DNA of 64,000 nucleotides from Abditibacteriaceae bacterium (GTDB taxonomy: Bacteria; Armatimonadota; Abditibacteriia; Abditibacteriales; Abditibacteriaceae): contig JAFAZH010000020.1 of NCBI GenBank assembly GCA_019239895.1, positions 1 through 64,000 of the forward strand, given 5' to 3'. The notes below the pieces were generated by a model. That model had not been told where the DNA came from and ran no database searches. It saw only the letters and a program-made list of their open reading frames with translations. Of the stretch, positions 1 through 6,479 are shown in pieces. Position 1 is the first letter of the stretch; every line of letters begins with the position of its first letter. Both the position numbers and the translations under genes were made by a program.

Positions 1-142
1 GCTTAACCTTCTGACAATCATTAAAAACCTCGACAAGCTTTCTGGCGAAATCTGCGTCATTCACTGTGGCGACGGCGCGAGTCGGCGCGACAATCAAACC
101 AAGAAGGACGATGGCTGACAACATGCAGGTAATAGTTTTCAT
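1..142 (-). CDS. Partial secreted small protein, N-terminus only
   Basis: The reverse strand reads ATG at 142 and stays open to the window edge (47 codons). The N-terminus is a clear Sec signal peptide: MKTITC, a hydrophobic stretch LSAIVLLGLIV, then an APTRAVA cleavage region followed by TVNDADFARKLVEVF. The rest lies outside the window, so no function is assigned. It is preceded by the same CATAAT promoter block found before the microproteins at 1448-1630 and 2529-2705, with only six bases between CATAAT and ATG. It is therefore probably expressed like them, as a leaderless transcript. Confidence 0.6.
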   Translation of the reverse strand, partial: MKTITCMLSAIVLLGLIVAPTRAVATVNDADFARKLVEVFNDCQKVK

Positions 143-180
143 ACCCGTATTATGCCACAGCCTGCACTAGTAGGGTTATG
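143..180 (-). promoter_or_regulatory. Cassette promoter copy 1 (extended -10, leaderless)
   Basis: On the reverse strand the block reads TGCAGGCTGTGGCATAAT, then ACGGGT, then ATG. TGG-CATAAT is an extended -10. The six-base gap to ATG places transcription start at or next to the start codon. The same block recurs before 1630 and 2705. Confidence 0.55.
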
Positions 181-184
181 GCAG

Positions 185-200
185 GGTGCTGTCAGACGGG
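185..200. repeat. TGTCAGAC dispersed repeat, copy 1 (short)
   Basis: GGTGCTGTCAGACGGG is the core of a repeat found at six places between 1 and 10030. This copy diverges directly after the core (GCGAAAGC instead of the usual CTAAGGGAGTGGG). It lies between the promoter at 143-180 and the 3' end of the next minus-strand gene. Confidence 0.6.
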
Positions 201-267
201 GCGAAAGCAGTGCGATTGAAGAGCCAACACTGGCCTCTGGACGACACCGTATCTTGTTGTATGGCGT

Positions 268-675
268 TTACTGAGATTCGGCTACCCGACACAGTTGGTA
301 GTATGCTTGACCAATACCAGGAACATCACGAACCATGAAGCCGCGTCGTTCAAGCAGAGGCCGCAATTTCGGGTTTGGATTAGCACAATGGAGAGCATGA
401 ACAATCCACTCTATTTCCTGTAAACCTCGACCTTTACTATAATGTTCGGCTAACAACCAAAGCGTCAGCAACACGCCTTCGCCTCCACCATCAATGTGTG
501 CCAACTCAACCACCAGCCGCTTGCCCTTGATTCTGAACTCAACCAAGATTTGCGCCGAACCTGCCTTAACAATAACCGGTTCGCCCGTAAGAACCAGCCC
601 CTCTATTTGCTCAGGGGGCAATCGCAGGATTTCTTCTGACGTGTAACCCTCGATTAGGATTTCTTTTCGCATCAA
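268..675 (-). CDS. Conserved small hypothetical protein, possibly GNAT-like
   Basis: 135 residues if read from TTG at 675; an in-frame ATG lies at 672. AGGTGA lies seven bases before the TTG, so either start is possible. The C-terminal half carries the distinctive run VELAHIDGGGEGVLLTLWLL, then EWIVHAL and LERRGF with VPGIGQAYYQ near the end. I recall small conserved cyanobacterial proteins with this pattern. The LERRGF ending is reminiscent of the last strands of a GNAT fold, but no acetyl-CoA loop is evident. Function unknown. It lies among minus-strand small genes of the accessory region. Confidence 0.6.
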   Translation of the reverse strand: MMRKEILIEGYTSEEILRLPPEQIEGLVLTGEPVIVKAGSAQILVEFRIKGKRLVVELAHIDGGGEGVLLTLWLLAEHYSKGRGLQEIEWIVHALHCANPNPKLRPLLERRGFMVRDVPGIGQAYYQLCRVAESQ

Positions 676-698
676 GTCACGATCACCTATGCCGCGTT

Positions 699-767
699 CT
701 AATCCACTTCCACCGTGACGCTGTGGGCCAAGAGTCGCTGTTGTCGGGTGGCGTGCAGCTTATGCAC
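699..767 (-). pseudogene. Remnant of an HSVTVEVD-tail microprotein gene
   Basis: The reverse strand encodes RQQRLLA followed by HSVTVEVD and TAG at 699-701, the same tail as at 1448-1630 and 2347-2502. No membrane helix precedes it. Upstream the frame runs into the dispersed repeat at 797-862. Part of the promoter block (CAGCCTGCATCA) survives at 776-787, but the CATAAT box is gone. The simplest reading is a deletion that removed the promoter and the hydrophobic N-terminus. A 22-residue product from GTG at 767 is formally possible but seems unlikely to be functional. Confidence 0.45.
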
Positions 768-796
768 CTTACCCCAGCCTGCATCAATGGGGTTGA

Positions 797-862
797 AGGG
801 TGCTGTCAGACGGGCTAAGGGAGTGGGGCAGAGAGGTAAGCCGTCCGTCGTAATGCTTGGTT
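797..862. repeat. TGTCAGAC dispersed repeat, copy 2
   Basis: Contains GGGTGCTGTCAGACGGGCTA, then AGGGAGTGGGGCAGAGAGGTAAG, then a looser part ending in GCTTGGTTG. It lies just beyond the 3' end of the 881-1384 minus-strand gene, the standard position for this repeat. Confidence 0.65.
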
Positions 863-880
863 GTATTTTTGTGGCGTGGC

Positions 881-1384
881 TTATCGCCGATGATAAATAT
901 ACCAATGCCCCTCTAAAGGTGAGTAATTTCTATGCTCTCTCATTGGCATGGAATTGTAGGCTGATGTAACCAGGGGTTGGGGAGGCGCGTCTGACCAAAC
1001 GTAACCAATACCCCAAGTCGTATCCGCAAATCCCCCACCAAAAAGTTCAAGCTGCACTTGCTCTATCCCCACCCGATCTACTCTGGAAAAGCCTAATTGC
1101 CTCAGTCGCGCACGATACAGAGCCAACCTCTCTGCTGATACAGTATTTCGTGTCAATTCACCATAGCCCAGCCATCTTGTCTCGACCCAATCGTTACCAA
1201 CCGTTACGACATTCTTATCTTGTTGAAGCATCAAGCGAATTTGCTCGAACTGTGACTTCTGCTGTCTGAATTTGCTTATCATTTCCTCCTCAGAGGGTGC
1301 TCGAAAGAACAAGAGGCGGACAGCCACGAGGCCGACAGTTACGAATAGGATAAGCTTAGTTCGAGAATACTGAGTCACTTTCAT
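881..1384 (-). CDS. Hypothetical membrane-anchored protein
   Basis: 167 residues from ATG at 1384. An upstream in-frame start at 1423 would add 13 residues ahead of the hydrophobic segment and is less likely. After MKVTQYSRTK comes a single transmembrane segment (about 9-26), then a soluble domain containing EEEMISKFRQQKSQFEQI and later WGIGYVW. The EEEMI...F..Q...FEQ arrangement resembles small uncharacterised exported proteins of many bacteria. No catalytic motif is visible. A TATAAC box lies 16 bases before the ATG. It is probably anchored in the inner membrane with the bulk outside. Confidence 0.6.
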   Translation of the reverse strand: MKVTQYSRTKLILFVTVGLVAVRLLFFRAPSEEEMISKFRQQKSQFEQIRLMLQQDKNVVTVGNDWVETRWLGYGELTRNTVSAERLALYRARLRQLGFSRVDRVGIEQVQLELFGGGFADTTWGIGYVWSDAPPQPLVTSAYNSMPMREHRNYSPLEGHWYIYHRR

Positions 1385-1447
1385 GTTGTGAGTCTGGCAA
1401 GTTATAAAGCTACGGCCCAGCACCCCAACAATATACTCTGCACCCCT

Positions 1448-1630
1448 CTAATCTACCTCCACCGTGACGCTGTGGTGGGCTATCTCCTTGGCGCGTGCTT
1501 GGCGACTTTGCGCCACACGCTGACAAAAGCCGAAAGCCCCGTAAACCACACCATGCACCAGGTAACTGATTAAGGCACCTGCCAGGCACACGACAGCCAA
1601 GCCCGTAACGAGAAGAAAAAGCACTTCCAT
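1448..1630 (-). CDS. Single-TM microprotein with HSVTVEVD C-terminal tail
   Basis: 60 residues from ATG at 1630. Residues about 3-26 form one hydrophobic helix (LFLLVTGLAVVCLAGALISY). A basic, Q/R-rich linker (QRVAQSRQARAKEIA) and the tail HHSVTVEVD follow. The tail is shared with 2347-2502, 8566-8697 and the remnant at 699-767. Between copies the tail codons differ at synonymous positions (GAA/GAG, GTG/GTA, ACG/ACA), which argues that the protein sequence is selected. The promoter block ends seven bases before ATG, so the mRNA is probably leaderless. Function unknown. Confidence 0.6.
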   Translation of the reverse strand: MEVLFLLVTGLAVVCLAGALISYLVHGVVYGAFGFCQRVAQSRQARAKEIAHHSVTVEVD

Positions 1631-1665
1631 ACCCGCTATTATGCCACAGCCTGCACCAGTGGGAT
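1631..1665 (-). promoter_or_regulatory. Cassette promoter copy 2 (extended -10, leaderless)
   Basis: Reverse strand: TGCAGGCTGTGGCATAAT, then AGCGGGT, then ATG. The seven-base gap after CATAAT puts +1 on the start codon. It is identical to the block before 2705 through the CATAATAGCGGGT part. Confidence 0.55.
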
Positions 1666-1682
1666 TATGGTGGGGTTATGGC

Positions 1683-1745
1683 AGGGTGCTGTCAGACGGG
1701 CTAAGGGAGTGGGTGAGAGGGGGAAGGGTCGGTTGCAGTGCCTGG
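1683..1745. repeat. TGTCAGAC dispersed repeat, copy 3
   Basis: Near-full copy: GGGTGCTGTCAGACGGGCTA, AGGGAGTGGGTGAGAGG, and GTCGGTTGCAGTGCCTGGTT. It lies between the promoter of 1448-1630 and the 3' end of the 1768-2184 gene. Confidence 0.65.
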
Positions 1746-1767
1746 TTCGGCGGCTGTTGCTGACTAC

Positions 1768-2184
1768 TTAACTCTCTATTTTGAGCGGCAAAGTAAACGT
1801 CTTATTCAAGTTGCTGTGGCCTCCTTCATACTCGAAGACAAATCTCGTCTGCAATTCAGCCTCGATGTAGCCATTCTCTATCTTACCAAAACGAATGGAC
1901 TCAACCTCAATAGGGTTATGGACTGTCCACATATAGATGGAGGTTTCGACATAACCTGGCTGAGGATTTGAGGGGAATGCCCACTGCCGCCCCGGTAACT
2001 CTTCTATCCGTTCTGCCAATAGAGGTAGCTTATCTATCCTTAATGTCTCATTAATGGTCTCTTCTCCATCATGGAAGGGCAGGAGTTTAATGGTGATAGA
2101 GTATTGTCTCGCTGTGCCAGCAATAGTGCCTACCTCAGCCGTTAGAAGTTCAGCAGGAAAGCTGGGTAACGGATCGTCTATCAT
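1768..2184 (-). CDS. Hypothetical protein, 138 aa
   Basis: ATG at 2184 is preceded by AGAAGGAT about nine bases upstream, a good ribosome binding site. The product is acidic and soluble-looking, without signal peptide or membrane helix. Visible features are a central VHNPIEVESIRFGKIENG and a strand-rich C-terminus (EAELQTRFVFEYEGG). I do not recognise the family. Unlike its microprotein neighbours it has a normal leader and Shine-Dalgarno. Confidence 0.6.
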   Translation of the reverse strand: MIDDPLPSFPAELLTAEVGTIAGTARQYSITIKLLPFHDGEETINETLRIDKLPLLAERIEELPGRQWAFPSNPQPGYVETSIYMWTVHNPIEVESIRFGKIENGYIEAELQTRFVFEYEGGHSNLNKTFTLPLKIES

Positions 2185-2346
2185 TTCACCCTATCCTTCT
2201 AATTTCAATGGACTTTACTGCACGCAGCCAAGCCGTGCGCAAGCCGCCGAACAGAGTATTATACGGACTACCTTATACCGCAAAATGCGGACTACTTCCG
2301 TATAGCATCCTCAAAGCGCGTGTTATACGGAATTACCCTTGCCCCG

Positions 2347-2502
2347 CTAATCCACTTCCACCGTGACGCTGTGTTGGGCTATCGCTTGGGCTTGTAACTC
2401 TTGTCGTTCTTGCCATTTCTGCCAGCCCCCAACGATGAGACAGTACAACGTGAATGCCATTGTAACGTAGCCCATAATGTAACCGTTATCTAAGATTGCC
2501 AT
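2347..2502 (-). CDS. Single-TM microprotein with HSVTVEVD tail
   Basis: 51 residues from ATG at 2502 to TAG at 2347. A hydrophobic helix (about 8-27, with FTLYCLIVGGW) is followed by the charged, Gln-rich linker QKWQERQELQAQAIAQ and the tail HSVTVEVD. The layout matches 1448-1630 and 8566-8697: helix, Q/R/E linker, invariant tail. TATAAA lies four bases before the ATG, again suggesting a very short or absent leader, although this promoter is not a copy of the block at 1631-1665. The 3' coding end is identical in DNA to the remnant at 699-767. Confidence 0.55.
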   Translation of the reverse strand: MAILDNGYIMGYVTMAFTLYCLIVGGWQKWQERQELQAQAIAQHSVTVEVD

Positions 2503-2528
2503 GATGTTTATAACTTACCGCTTAACAT

Positions 2529-2705
2529 CTACTCCACCACCTGATAGCCGCCGTCGTCCTGGGATTCAATCTCTACGCTATGCTGCTCCTGCTCCTTTTT
2601 GCGCATCGTTCTAACGCCAGCAAGAAGCCATACAGTTCCTACCACTACCACGACGCCGCCCACGTAGTAGCAATAAAAGAAAGCACTCAAGAGAAACGAT
2701 TCCAC
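2529..2705 (-). CDS. Single-TM microprotein, divergent tail (HSVEIES...)
   Basis: 58 residues from GTG at 2705 to TAG at 2529. A long hydrophobic helix (about 4-31, with VVVVVGTVWLLAG) precedes VRTMRKKEQEQ and the tail HSVEIESQDDGGYQVVE. The HSV core and following acidic pattern are kept, but the end is longer than in its relatives. The promoter block CATAAT-AGCGGGT directly precedes the GTG, so translation should be leaderless. It follows 2347-2502 in the same orientation with 26 bases between the genes. Confidence 0.55.
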   Translation of the reverse strand: MESFLLSAFFYCYYVGGVVVVVGTVWLLAGVRTMRKKEQEQHSVEIESQDDGGYQVVE

Positions 2706-2740
2706 ACCCGCTATTATGCCACAGCCTGCATCAGTCCAGT
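2706..2740 (-). promoter_or_regulatory. Cassette promoter copy 3 (extended -10, leaderless)
   Basis: Reverse strand: GATGCAGGCTGTGGCATAAT, then AGCGGGT, then GTG. TGG-CATAAT and the seven-base gap are as in copy 2. The conserved part upstream ends at the TGTCAGAC repeat, 47 bases from the start codon. Confidence 0.55.
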
Positions 2741-2744
2741 TGAG

Positions 2745-2795
2745 AGGGTGCTGTCAGACGGGGCCAAGGGAGTGGGTCTGAGGGGAGGCGTTGAT
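2745..2795. repeat. TGTCAGAC dispersed repeat, copy 4
   Basis: GGGTGCTGTCAGACGGGGCC, then AAGGGAGTGGGTCTGAGGGG. It shows the same placement as the others, between a minus-strand promoter and the 3' end of the next minus-strand reading frame. Confidence 0.6.
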
Positions 2796-2807
2796 TGTAT
2801 CGGGTAG

Positions 2808-2939
2808 TCATCCCGCTGTTTGGTTGTGATACCTCTGAGCCTCTGCAATACACTCGTTGACATGAGCCTCGTTTGTAAAAGACCGCTCCGGTATGATGGC
2901 AGTAGCGACTGCGCTTAAACGCTGCTGATGGCTGCTCAA
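2808..2939 (-). CDS. Possible microprotein, 43 aa
   Basis: From TTG at 2939 (preceded by GAAGAAGAGA) to TGA at 2808. The sequence is MSSHQQRLSAVATAIIPERS, then FTNEAHVNECIAEAQRYHNQ, then TAG-stop-like residues T-A-G before the TGA. It looks amphipathic and protein-like, without a membrane helix. Its 3' end adjoins repeat copy 4, as expected for a cassette of this region. A competing frame over the same DNA runs through the repeat and looks less natural. There is no homology evidence. Confidence 0.3.
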   Translation of the reverse strand: MSSHQQRLSAVATAIIPERSFTNEAHVNECIAEAQRYHNQTAG

Positions 2940-3170
2940 TCTCTTCTTCGGGAGTGCTCATTTTTGTGCTGTTCGGAATAGGGTTCCTAGTCTGATTGAG
3001 GGTTCCAACGATGGAATTGGGTTTCCCGCCAGTATTTTACAGGCGAATGCGGCTGCTTTCATCTTCCAAACAGAGGATTTAAGTGTGGCTGCGTTGCAGG
3101 CAAATCGAAGGTGCCTTTAGCCCCACTGCTGACTTTGTCACCACCTCAGCCGGACGCTATGCACAAGGGA

Positions 3171-3204
3171 AAGGGTAGCAGCGATATTCTGCTGCTACCC
3201 TTTT
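3171..3204 (+). terminator. Strong hairpin, likely terminator
   Basis: AAGGGTAGCAGC (3171-3182) pairs perfectly with GCTGCTACCCTT (3191-3202) across an 8-base loop and is followed by TT. Twelve base pairs with a T-rich edge on the plus strand and an A-rich edge on the minus strand suggest a bidirectional intrinsic terminator. Confidence 0.65.
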
Positions 3205-3240
3205 ATCCTTGCTTCTGTTGCGCTGTGCTGTCCCCTGTGG

Positions 3241-3300
3241 AGCGATTAGGCGTCTGGTGTGGAATCGTGCGGGTTAGGGGTAGCGTGGGGCACAAGGGCT
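3241..3300. repeat. Second dispersed repeat, copy 1
   Basis: CGATTAGGCGTCTGGTGTGG, then AATCGTGCGGGT, GGGGTAGCGTGG and GCACAAGGGC. A copy with about 85 percent identity lies at 7586-7645 in the same orientation, and fragments (GGTGTGGATTCGTG) occur near 9307. Confidence 0.65.
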
Positions 3301-3728
3301 TAGAATCGAAAATGAGCGGCTCTCGACGAGCTTGAGGAACTGCTCTGCCTGCTGATTTATTAGCTCAGTCTCATTCAGCATTTTGTGTGAGTACTGATGG
3401 GGGTTCCAAAGCACTGATAAGGGTTCCTAGACAGTGCGTTGGCGTTCCTAACCCGTAATTTGACGAAAATCACTGGTGCTTTGTTCTGTTATACGTCACT
3501 TAACCACCCTTGAAGTGCCCATGAATACTCAGGGAAAGTCTTACTATGTTCTGATTGTGCCAAGCTGCTATCCATGCCGTTGGTCAGTTCCATGATAAGA
3601 GTATTTAGAGGCATGGTTCTTACGTGCCATTATAATCTATGATTAGTTGCGAAATTGGCTTCATCCCTCATCTGATGTACTTGGCAGGGCATTTATAAAC
3701 TAAGGTAGCACAGTAACGCGCCAATGCC

Positions 3729-4058
3729 ATGACAAAAATTCTTGAGCAACTTCAAGCCTGTCCTGCACTTAACGCTTGCATACTGATGCGTTGGATCAGT
3801 AGCGGCGTCATAGCTTGCGCTTTGGTGGCTGGCTCGGTCAAAGCCAGTTTCTTTCGCACGACACACCCTGATCCCCTGCTCTTGGCCCATGCGGAGCGGC
3901 AGAGTGTGCAGTTAGATCGGCAAGAGCAAGAGGATGCCAGAGGCTTGCTGCTGTTGCAACGACAGCTACAGCAGTCAGGAGTTAAACTGAGAAACCACAA
4001 ACAACTTGCCTCATACCCCACAGACAGGAAAAGACAAATCAGCAAACGTCGCAGATGA
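3729..4058 (+). CDS. Possible small membrane protein with coiled-coil region
   Basis: 109 residues. A hydrophobic segment (about 24-43, ISSGVIACALVAGSVKASFF) is followed by a Q/E/R-rich stretch (QLDRQEQEDARGLLLLQRQL) that could form a helix or coiled coil, and a very basic end (KRQISKRRR). A minus-strand frame covers the same DNA, but its Cys/Ser-rich composition looks unnatural. It lies 27 bases before the nuclease gene in the same direction and may be co-transcribed with it. No family is recognised. Confidence 0.4.
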   Translation: MTKILEQLQACPALNACILMRWISSGVIACALVAGSVKASFFRTTHPDPLLLAHAERQSVQLDRQEQEDARGLLLLQRQLQQSGVKLRNHKQLASYPTDRKRQISKRRR

Positions 4059-4085
4059 TAAGCCAGGCCGCTAGGATAGAACCGT

Positions 4086-5456
4086 GTGACAGTCGCCATT
4101 CATCATGCCAGGAGTAGAATCAACCGCAATCTAATGAACATGCTTTTCACTAAATCTTCGCCAGCCACGCCACTTTTACAAAGCAAGTCAGATCGTGTGC
4201 TCAGGCCGTTGACCCTGGCTCCATTGATAGGTCTGTTTTTGTTGAGTGCCATCGGATGTCGGCAGGCAGCAGTGTCCAGTGCTACTGCCACGGGCGGGAA
4301 TACTCAAGCTGGCAGTGGCCCTCAAACTGGCGGTGGCACTGGCTCCCGCGGGAATGCAGGGGGGCCAAGTTCGACTGCTTCGACCGCAGGTGATAACTTG
4401 GCTCTGGGCAATCCCAGCAATGCCACTGCCGATAAAGGCAACGCAGATAACTATCTACTGACAAGACCACAATACACCCTGTCTTACAACCGGAGCAACG
4501 GTGGCCCGAACTGGGTGTCCTGGCATGTGCAGCTATCTGACTTAGGTCGGGTGCCACGCTCCAATAACTTCGCCCCTGATCCTTTGTTACCTCCCGACTG
4601 GCAGATTCGGCCCAACGATTACACCGGTTCGGGGTATGACCGCGGCCATCAGTGTCCCTCCGGTGATCGCACCAGTTCAGTCGAGAATAACAGCGCAACT
4701 TTTTATATGTCGAATATGCTCCCCCAGTCCGGCGACCTGAACCGGCATGTCTGGGAAAAGTTAGAGGCTTATTGTCGGGATCGTGTCCAGGCAGGCAATG
4801 AACTCTACATTGTGGCGGGAGGATCGGGGAGTAAGGGAAAAGCTCGCAACAAGGTCAACATTCCCACGGATTGTTGGAAAGTCGTGGTCGAGTTGCCACA
4901 GGGCGATAACGATCTCAATCGCATCAATGCCAACACTCGCGTCATTGCGGTGGATATGCCCAACGTTGAAGGCATTGCCGGAGATCGCTGGCAGAAATAC
5001 ATCACCACCGCCGCTGATGTTGAGCAGAAGACGGGCTACCATTTCTTTAGCAACTTACCGGCGAATGTGCAGAGTGCCCTGCGTGCTAAAAAAGATGCGG
5101 GCCGCGCAGCCAGTGGAGACGATAGTGGCAGCCAGGGACGCAATACCAACAGTCAACGGAGCACCAGAGCATCTCGCAGGCGACACTACTCTAACTCATC
5201 AACCCCGACTGATAGCCGGGCTATCCCCGACGCGGAGTCTATCCCCACAACATCACATCACCGCACACGTTCGGTTACGCCACAGACCGCGCCCAGCCAA
5301 GATGCTGGGGGTGCGCCCAGAGTGTGGGTCAATACCAAGAGCGGGGTGTATCATTATCCCGGTCAACGCTGGTATGGTGCCACCGTTGAAGGGCAATACA
5401 TGACGGAGGCCGAAGCCATTCAGCATGGCTATCGAGCCAATACCAATGGCCAGTAA
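4086..5456 (+). CDS. Exported NucA-type DNA/RNA non-specific endonuclease
   Basis: Sugar-non-specific nuclease of the NUC1 / His-Me finger family, which cleaves DNA and RNA using a metal ion and a histidine base. The signature GYDRGHQCPSGDR is visible, with catalytic His at about residue 188, followed by SNMLPQSGDLNRHVWEKLE, which supplies the metal-binding Asn. Upstream, LIGLFLLSAIGC is a lipobox (Cys about 58 from the GTG start), so it is probably a surface lipoprotein. GTG at 4086 has AGGAT eight bases upstream; ATG at 4134 or 4140 would give a more normal signal length. A Gly/Ser-rich spacer precedes the catalytic domain. A Ser/Thr-rich linker leads to a C-terminal module (VWVNTKSGVYHYPGQRWYG) seen on other bacterial nucleases. 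The inhibitor gene converges from downstream. Confidence 0.9.
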   Translation: MTVAIHHARSRINRNLMNMLFTKSSPATPLLQSKSDRVLRPLTLAPLIGLFLLSAIGCRQAAVSSATATGGNTQAGSGPQTGGGTGSRGNAGGPSSTASTAGDNLALGNPSNATADKGNADNYLLTRPQYTLSYNRSNGGPNWVSWHVQLSDLGRVPRSNNFAPDPLLPPDWQIRPNDYTGSGYDRGHQCPSGDRTSSVENNSATFYMSNMLPQSGDLNRHVWEKLEAYCRDRVQAGNELYIVAGGSGSKGKARNKVNIPTDCWKVVVELPQGDNDLNRINANTRVIAVDMPNVEGIAGDRWQKYITTAADVEQKTGYHFFSNLPANVQSALRAKKDAGRAASGDDSGSQGRNTNSQRSTRASRRRHYSNSSTPTDSRAIPDAESIPTTSHHRTRSVTPQTAPSQDAGGAPRVWVNTKSGVYHYPGQRWYGATVEGQYMTEAEAIQHGYRANTNGQ

Positions 5457-5475
5457 GCAGTAATGGTGCAGTGCA

Positions 5476-5874
5476 TTAAGTTTCTACGACTTTAGTTTTG
5501 ACACCGGCCACGCTGCCATCTTGGGTGGTGCCGAGGACATATACATCTTGCTCGGTCTCTCCCACCTTGAATACTTTGACGCCCTTGAGGTTATCTTTCA
5601 AGAGTTGCACCAGATTTTGAAACCGCTGGGCTGCCTGCTTCTCTTCGTCATTGAACCAGTCCTGCATCTGCATGGCATTCTTAAAGAAGGTCTGTAAACT
5701 GGTGCTTTTTACCTTCGTGCCAGCCGGATAGTGGCCCGCTTTGAGCACAGTTTCAGGCGACACCGTGGCTTCGCTTTCGCTGACCGTAAAGGGTTCGATA
5801 GGCGCATCGGATTCGCTCTGAAAGGAGAGACCCTGAGTAGCCTGTTGCAATTGAGTTAATAAGTTTTGATCCAT
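5476..5874 (-). CDS. NuiA-type nuclease A inhibitor
   Basis: 132 residues, a full-length match in pattern to the Anabaena NuiA family, small acidic proteins that plug the active site of NucA-like nucleases. Recognisable parts are LSFQSESDAPIEPF near the N-terminus, FFKNAMQMQDWF in the middle, and DVYVLGTTQDGSVAGVKTKV with a terminal VVET. In NuiA the C-terminal Thr contacts the nuclease metal, and the terminal ET is kept here. There is no signal peptide, so it acts in the cytoplasm, protecting the cell from unexported enzyme. It converges with the nuclease gene (19-base gap), so the two are transcribed from different promoters. Confidence 0.9.
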   Translation of the reverse strand: MDQNLLTQLQQATQGLSFQSESDAPIEPFTVSESEATVSPETVLKAGHYPAGTKVKSTSLQTFFKNAMQMQDWFNDEEKQAAQRFQNLVQLLKDNLKGVKVFKVGETEQDVYVLGTTQDGSVAGVKTKVVET

Positions 5875-5986
5875 AAATGCAGTGCTCCATGTCGCTTAAT
5901 CCAGCCTGCTAATCTTGATTTTAGACTTCCTGCTCAGCTAATATGCTTTGGTGTTAAGTGCTGGCTCATCTCTCCACAATCGCCAC

Positions 5987-6013
5987 GTCTGACATTATGT
6001 CAGACATTATAAT
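5987..6013 (+). promoter_or_regulatory. 19-bp palindromic operator abutting a TATAAT box
   Basis: GTCTGACAT-T-ATGTCAGAC (5987-6005) is a perfect palindrome with 9-base arms, followed two bases later by TATAAT (6008-6013). A regulator bound there would cover the -35/spacer. A further half-site, GTCTGACA, lies at 6049-6056 in the leader of the 6074 gene. The half-site TGTCAGAC is also the core of the dispersed repeats at 185, 797, 1683, 2745 and 9955. The palindrome lies in the gap between the inhibitor gene and the 6074 gene and could serve both. Confidence 0.6.
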
Positions 6014-6073
6014 AGCTGAGTAAAGATGAGATACCAATCCTGAGAAGCGTCTGACAGTTTACAAGCGGGACTC

Positions 6074-6475
6074 ATGCCAAAAACGACTGGCTACAAGATC
6101 GTCTTAGGGCTGGCCCTGCCTTTGGTTTTGTTTGGGTTGCTGAAATACTTCGCACCAGTGCAGGTGGATGTTGGCTCCTACAGCCAAATCGAAGCCGGAG
6201 AGCGTCGTGCTGTAGTGGGCTTAGCCGAAGCTCTGCGCCTGCACCCTTACAACCATAAGTTCGTGGTGCGCTTTCACGTCCAAGGCAACAATTATACACT
6301 CAGCTATGATCGCTCCACCCGCACCTTGAAGGATGACTCAGTAGATTTCTCCGCACCCCACCGTATGCTTTGTTCACCCATTTCCGAAGCGGATATTGCT
6401 AACGGCGTCAAGCGCAATGAGACGGCTTTTGACCTGGCCTTAAACGCTCGCCACACGCACTTTGAATTACCTTGA
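6074..6475 (+). CDS. Hypothetical exported or membrane-anchored protein
   Basis: 133 residues from ATG at 6074. The N-terminus MPKTTGYK is followed by one hydrophobic helix (about 8-25, IVLGLALPLVLFGLLKYF), an uncleaved anchor or signal. The remainder is a small soluble domain with YNHKFVVRFHVQGNNYTLSY and an even distribution of charges. No known family is recognised. It is probably driven by the palindrome-controlled TATAAT promoter about 60 bases upstream, with a second half-site in the leader. Confidence 0.6.
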   Translation: MPKTTGYKIVLGLALPLVLFGLLKYFAPVQVDVGSYSQIEAGERRAVVGLAEALRLHPYNHKFVVRFHVQGNNYTLSYDRSTRTLKDDSVDFSAPHRMLCSPISEADIANGVKRNETAFDLALNARHTHFELP

Positions 6476-6479
6476 TGGT

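Larger units (their letters stand above)
2962..3728. other. Non-coding stretch with scattered short repeats
   Basis: No convincing gene was found over about 770 bases. It holds the hairpin at 3171-3204 and copy 1 of a second dispersed repeat (3241-3300). It also holds several short direct repeats of AGGGTTCC (near 2978, 2998, 3405 and 3419, some as AGGGTTCCTAG). These could be protein-binding sites, but their spacing is irregular. Confidence 0.4.

Noticed and set aside
699..905. 68-codon minus-strand reading frame ending in HSVTVEVD
   Set aside because: Only the last about 15 codons match the microprotein family; the upstream part is read through the dispersed repeat and has no promoter or membrane helix. 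Listed as a remnant instead.
2731..2961. 76-codon minus-strand frame
   Set aside because: Its 3' half is read through repeat copy 4; a shifted 43-codon frame on the same strand (2808-2939) looks more protein-like.
2978..3430. AGGGTTCC direct repeats as plasmid-type iterons
   Set aside because: Spacing is irregular, only about four copies exist, and no initiator gene adjoins them; left as a remark only.
3752..4099. Minus-strand 115-codon frame
   Set aside because: It is Cys/Ser-rich with unnatural composition and overlaps both the plus-strand small gene and the start of the nuclease gene.
4282..5403. Several long alternative frames inside the nuclease gene on both strands
   Set aside because: They are shadows of a gene with clear catalytic motifs and have no ribosome binding sites or recognisable domains.
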